Shown here one piece after another: positions 50,799 to 53,602 of a DNA stretch of 53,602 bases. Each line of letters starts with the position of its first letter. The stretch's first letter is position 1. Both the position numbers and the translations under genes were made by a program. The notes beneath the pieces were generated by a model that did no database searches, was not told where the DNA came from, and saw only the letters and a program-made list of their open reading frames with translations. Source of the DNA: Nitrospirales bacterium (GTDB taxonomy: Bacteria > Nitrospirota > Nitrospiria > Nitrospirales > UBA8639); assembly GCA_021604105.1 (NCBI GenBank), contig BQIW01000022.1:1-53602 (forward strand), in the 5' to 3' direction.

Positions 50799-52406
50799 AT
50801 GGAGCTCCGGCGACACCAGAAGGAATTAGCGGACATCTGCGACCAAATTCTAGACGGGCGAGGGCTGACAGACATTGTCTGTGCAGTTACACCCGGTGGC
50901 GGCAAAAGCCTGCTGCCTCAGATCCTGGCCTCCCGCTTGATTCCGGCCATTGCCGACGCCCTATGCTGGATTGTCCCTCGCAGCGTCTTACAGGACCAGG
51001 GTGCGCGAGGGTTTCAGGATCCCAGCCACCGGATGCTCTTAGGCCATCGGCTGGAGGCCATGATGACTACCAACCAGGAACATCCAACACGAGGTTGTGC
51101 GGCCTATGTCACGACCTATCAGGCCCTGGCTGCCGATACCCGCAAGATCAACGCCAAAGAATTCCGCCGCAAGCGGTATATCCTCGTTCTGGATGAACCA
51201 CATCATCTCGAGGAGGGTGGACTGTGGCATGAGGCCGTTCAGCCACTCTATGACCGGGCGGTTCTGCGGGTGTTGATGAGCGGGACATTCGAACGTGGTG
51301 AAGGCACACCGATAGCCTTCCTTCCCTATTCAACCACCGACCGGGGAAACCGGCTTGACTGGGACAGCACGGAATCGCGAGCCGTTATCCACTACACCTT
51401 AGCCGATGCTCTGCGCGAACATGCCTGCATTGATTTGACCGTCCATTACGCGAACTGTCAGGCAACCTGGTTAGACGCTCAGGGAACCGAGCACCATGTC
51501 GAAAGCCTGGCGCATGCGGGGAAACAGACCGCAGCAGCACTCCTGACGGCGCTGAAGACGGAAGCCGCTCTGGAGCTCTTGAGCACGGGCGTGAAGGATT
51601 GGCAGATCCATCGCACCACCCATTCCCGATCGAAGCTACTGGTGGTGGCCGCGAATATTGATCAAGCGCAAAAGTATACGGCATGGCTTCAGGAACGAGG
51701 GGTGCCGGCCAGAATTGCCACGAGTGAGGATTCCACGGCCGCCTATCAGGCAATCAAAGCGTTTAAACGACAGGGAAGCGGAGCCGTGGACTGCCTGATT
51801 ACAGTGGCCATGGCCTATGAAGGCCTGGATGTGCCGGCCATAACCCATCTGATCTGCTTGACCCATATCCGGACCAAGCCCTGGATCGAACAGGTCGTTC
51901 ATCGAGCCACACGCATGGATCCGCTGGCGGGACCTTATGCCGAGCAACGGGCCTATATTTACGCTCCGGACGACCGACCATTCCGGGAATGTCTGGGATA
52001 CATCCTGGACCAACGCACAACCGTGATCGCCGACAGCCCCTCATCGACACAGGTTCTTGGAGAAGGGGCCTATCCCGATGCACAGGGCCTCCTCCCGACG
52101 GATCGGGCGGAATCAAGTATCCAACCCCTGCGGTCCGGCGTTCTTGAAATGCGGAATCAGGGATTGTGGGCGAACCTGGCCACACAGGGCCAAACAGAAT
52201 TCCACCAGGAGACTCCGAAAGAACGATTAGATCGATTACGGAAAAAAATCGAACAGCATGTCCGCGCACACGAGCAATCGCGAAAACTATCACATGGGAC
52301 GGTCAACCGGGCGGTCTATTCGAAGTTTCGGAAATCCCGAACCGCCATGACCGAATCTGAACTCCATAAAGTCATGCAATGGGTCCATAAGATCTATCCG
52401 CTCTGA
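50799..52406 (+). CDS. Phage-style superfamily 2 DEAD/DEAH helicase
   Basis: The 535-residue helicase has Walker A TPGGGKS (31-37) and a DEPH box (132-135, LDEPHHL). MSGTFERG (motif III) precedes an inter-domain linker, then VAMAYEGLDVPAITHLI and EQVVHRATRMD (motifs V and VI). A basic C-terminal domain of about 130 residues follows. The short type with DEPH is common in phages and mobile elements. Its tight coupling to a zinc-ribbon gene suggests a DNA-handling module. It may be the most recently acquired functional gene pair in this end of the window. Confidence 0.88.
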   Translation: MELRRHQKELADICDQILDGRGLTDIVCAVTPGGGKSLLPQILASRLIPAIADALCWIVPRSVLQDQGARGFQDPSHRMLLGHRLEAMMTTNQEHPTRGCAAYVTTYQALAADTRKINAKEFRRKRYILVLDEPHHLEEGGLWHEAVQPLYDRAVLRVLMSGTFERGEGTPIAFLPYSTTDRGNRLDWDSTESRAVIHYTLADALREHACIDLTVHYANCQATWLDAQGTEHHVESLAHAGKQTAAALLTALKTEAALELLSTGVKDWQIHRTTHSRSKLLVVAANIDQAQKYTAWLQERGVPARIATSEDSTAAYQAIKAFKRQGSGAVDCLITVAMAYEGLDVPAITHLICLTHIRTKPWIEQVVHRATRMDPLAGPYAEQRAYIYAPDDRPFRECLGYILDQRTTVIADSPSSTQVLGEGAYPDAQGLLPTDRAESSIQPLRSGVLEMRNQGLWANLATQGQTEFHQETPKERLDRLRKKIEQHVRAHEQSRKLSHGTVNRAVYSKFRKSRTAMTESELHKVMQWVHKIYPL

Positions 52407-52435
52407 GATCATTTTTCCCAGAAAGCCTCTTCCCC

Positions 52436-53293
52436 ATGTCCATACAATGGTTTCCCGGCCACATGAACGTCGCCCGCAAAGAAGCGGCCAAAGCGATGGA
52501 AGCCATTGATGTCCTCGTCGAAATACTGGATGCCCGCATGCCGGACGCCAGCAGCAACCCGTTGATCACCGAACTACGGCTGCACCGCCGGCGCCCCTGC
52601 TTGAAGGTACTCAACAAAGCCGACCTCGCCGACCCCGCCGTCACTCAAACCTGGTTGAACGAATTCAACAGGGAACCGGACGTCAACGCCGTCTCCCTTT
52701 CCTGTCACCAAACCGGCCAGGCCGCCAAAGTGCCCGGCCTCTGTCAGCTCCTGGCTCCGCATCGTCACAGCTCCAGTAAGCCGCTTCGCATGCTGATTAT
52801 GGGCATCCCCAACGTCGGGAAATCCACGCTCATGAATAGTCTGCTCAAACGCCGCCTCGCCAAAGTCGGCAACGAACCCGCCGTGACGAAAGTCCAGCAA
52901 CGCCACACCTTGAACGACCACATGACACTCATCGACTCACCCGGCCTCTTGTGGCCAAAAATCGAACATCCTGTCGTGGGACTCCTGCTCGCGACCATCC
53001 ACGCGGTCACCGCCAAGGTGATGGTCGAGGAAGAAATCGCCGAGTTCCTTGTCACCATCCTACTCGCACGCTACCCTACCCTGCTGACGAAACGCTACGG
53101 CTTCCTCACAGACGGGCTGGATAGCACGGGCGTACTCGAAGCCATCGCCACCAAACGCGGATGTCTGCGGAAAGGAAAGGGCGGAGAATTGGATCGGGAA
53201 AAAGCGGCGAAAATTCTCTTGACGGAATTCCGCAATGGCACGCTAGGCCGGATTAGCCTGGAGACGCCGGAAACTCGTGACGCTCGCCTCTAA
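52436..53293 (+). CDS. YlqF/RbgA-like circularly permuted GTPase
   Basis: The 285-residue protein shows the permuted order of G motifs typical of YlqF/RbgA: G4 NKAD (60-63) and G5-like region first, then G1 GIPNVGKST (123-131), G2 and G3 DSPG (167-170). This GTPase takes part in assembling the 50S ribosomal subunit. The FPGHMNVARKEAAKAM start is diagnostic. It starts 30 bases after the helicase gene and may be read from the same transcript. Confidence 0.94.
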   Translation: MSIQWFPGHMNVARKEAAKAMEAIDVLVEILDARMPDASSNPLITELRLHRRRPCLKVLNKADLADPAVTQTWLNEFNREPDVNAVSLSCHQTGQAAKVPGLCQLLAPHRHSSSKPLRMLIMGIPNVGKSTLMNSLLKRRLAKVGNEPAVTKVQQRHTLNDHMTLIDSPGLLWPKIEHPVVGLLLATIHAVTAKVMVEEEIAEFLVTILLARYPTLLTKRYGFLTDGLDSTGVLEAIATKRGCLRKGKGGELDREKAAKILLTEFRNGTLGRISLETPETRDARL

Positions 53294-53406
53294 TGTCAGA
53301 CTGCATTACGGGCTTAGGGGTGTAACCGCTGTTCGTACTGCGCACCCTGCCTCGCTCTGAATAGATCTTTCGAAGCCCTCTTCAGGTCCAGCTATTGTGA
53401 AAGCCC

Positions 53407-53427
53407 GGCTTTTTTCAACCGCCCCCT
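53407..53427. repeat. Possible terminal remnant of repeat A
   Basis: The sequence CCCGGCTTTTTTCAACCG resembles the CTTTTTTGAACCG end of copy 5. It lies immediately downstream of the second Cys-rich gene. A short match only. Confidence 0.3.
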
Positions 53428-53595
53428 CTAGGTTTCTTCGTTGCCTTCCAGGCATTTGATGCATTCATCCAACTGCGGGTCACCATGAAGACGACAAAAA
53501 TGCCTGGAGCATTGTATACATACCAAAAAACTTAGACGTTCCGAACCTGCTTCCTTACACAAATAGCAGGGCTTTTCCCGTTTCGCATTGGGCAT
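53428..53595 (-). CDS. 55-residue Cys-rich zinc-binding-like protein (paralogue 2)
   Basis: Identical length and Cys pattern to the gene at 49467-49634: MPNAKREKPCYLCKEAGS, then CIQC, RHFC, HGDP and DECIKCLEG. Thirty-six of 55 residues are identical. The start ATG lies 7 bases from the window end, and the upstream sequence GAAAGAT shows the start of a ribosome-binding site. A recent duplication is indicated, but the two copies have diverged enough to be functionally distinct. Confidence 0.85.
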   Translation of the reverse strand: MPNAKREKPCYLCKEAGSERLSFLVCIQCSRHFCRLHGDPQLDECIKCLEGNEET

Positions 53596-53602
53596 ATCTT
53601 TC

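Overview
The window looks like a chromosomal segment of a Gram-negative bacterium with moderate GC content. The gene set includes a NhaR-type LysR regulator, an RND tripartite pump, periplasmic class I cytochromes, CbpA/CbpM chaperones, DUF3597, GlsB-like, BCAM0308-like and DUF4010/MgtC-like proteins. Together with the style of the intergenic repeats this is most reminiscent of Nitrospirota (Nitrospira-like). That placement is an inference from gene content, not from a marker gene. I see no rRNA, tRNA, CRISPR array or intact transposase.

Layout. 1-6.2 kb: a partial SDR oxidoreductase, a BON-MscS channel, an AI-2E/GlsB pair, a HAD phosphatase, YjbQ and DUF3597. 6.5-8.1 kb: a decayed mntA-hepT toxin-antitoxin pair and a cupin. 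8.4-16.8 kb: a two-component system divergent from a complete RND efflux operon (outer-membrane factor, adaptor, pump). 17.4-18.7 kb: a DEAD-box RNA helicase. 18.8-21.4 kb: an accessory island in which an AT-rich, pentapeptide-like membrane protein is enclosed by two families of non-coding repeats. 22-23.7 kb: an unusual four-blade hemopexin propeller fused to a di-haem cytochrome module, with twin palindromic operator-like sites upstream. 23.9-25.6 kb: an intact mntA-hepT pair beside mtgA. 26-31.8 kb: zinc alcohol dehydrogenase, CBS protein, gamma-glutamyltransferase, DUF4010/MgtC-like membrane protein and a nucleotidyltransferase. 31.9-41.4 kb: a stress and protein-quality-control region (Hsp20, HtrA/DegP, CbpA, CbpM, NhaR) with several tiny membrane proteins. 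41.8-48.7 kb: BCAM0308-like protein, two small cytochromes c around an IPT/TIG protein, an LCAT-like lipoprotein and a PAS-rich hybrid kinase. 49.4-53.6 kb: a zinc-ribbon protein and phage-style SF2 helicase, then a YlqF-type GTPase, bracketed by two paralogous 55-residue Cys-rich proteins.

Themes. (1) Envelope and stress functions dominate. (2) A dispersed 100-150 bp repeat with near-perfect terminal inverted repeats occurs at least five times, two further repeat families surround the accessory gene, and a local 51-bp direct repeat lies near 26 kb. (3) Two copies of the same HEPN/MNT toxin-antitoxin module survive, one killed by a roughly 10-bp deletion plus a nonsense codon. Both share an upstream TTGACT-N17-AAGAAT element that also lies upstream of two unrelated genes. 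(4) Several short genes with good ribosome-binding sites, of 25-55 codons, are easy to overlook and are listed here.
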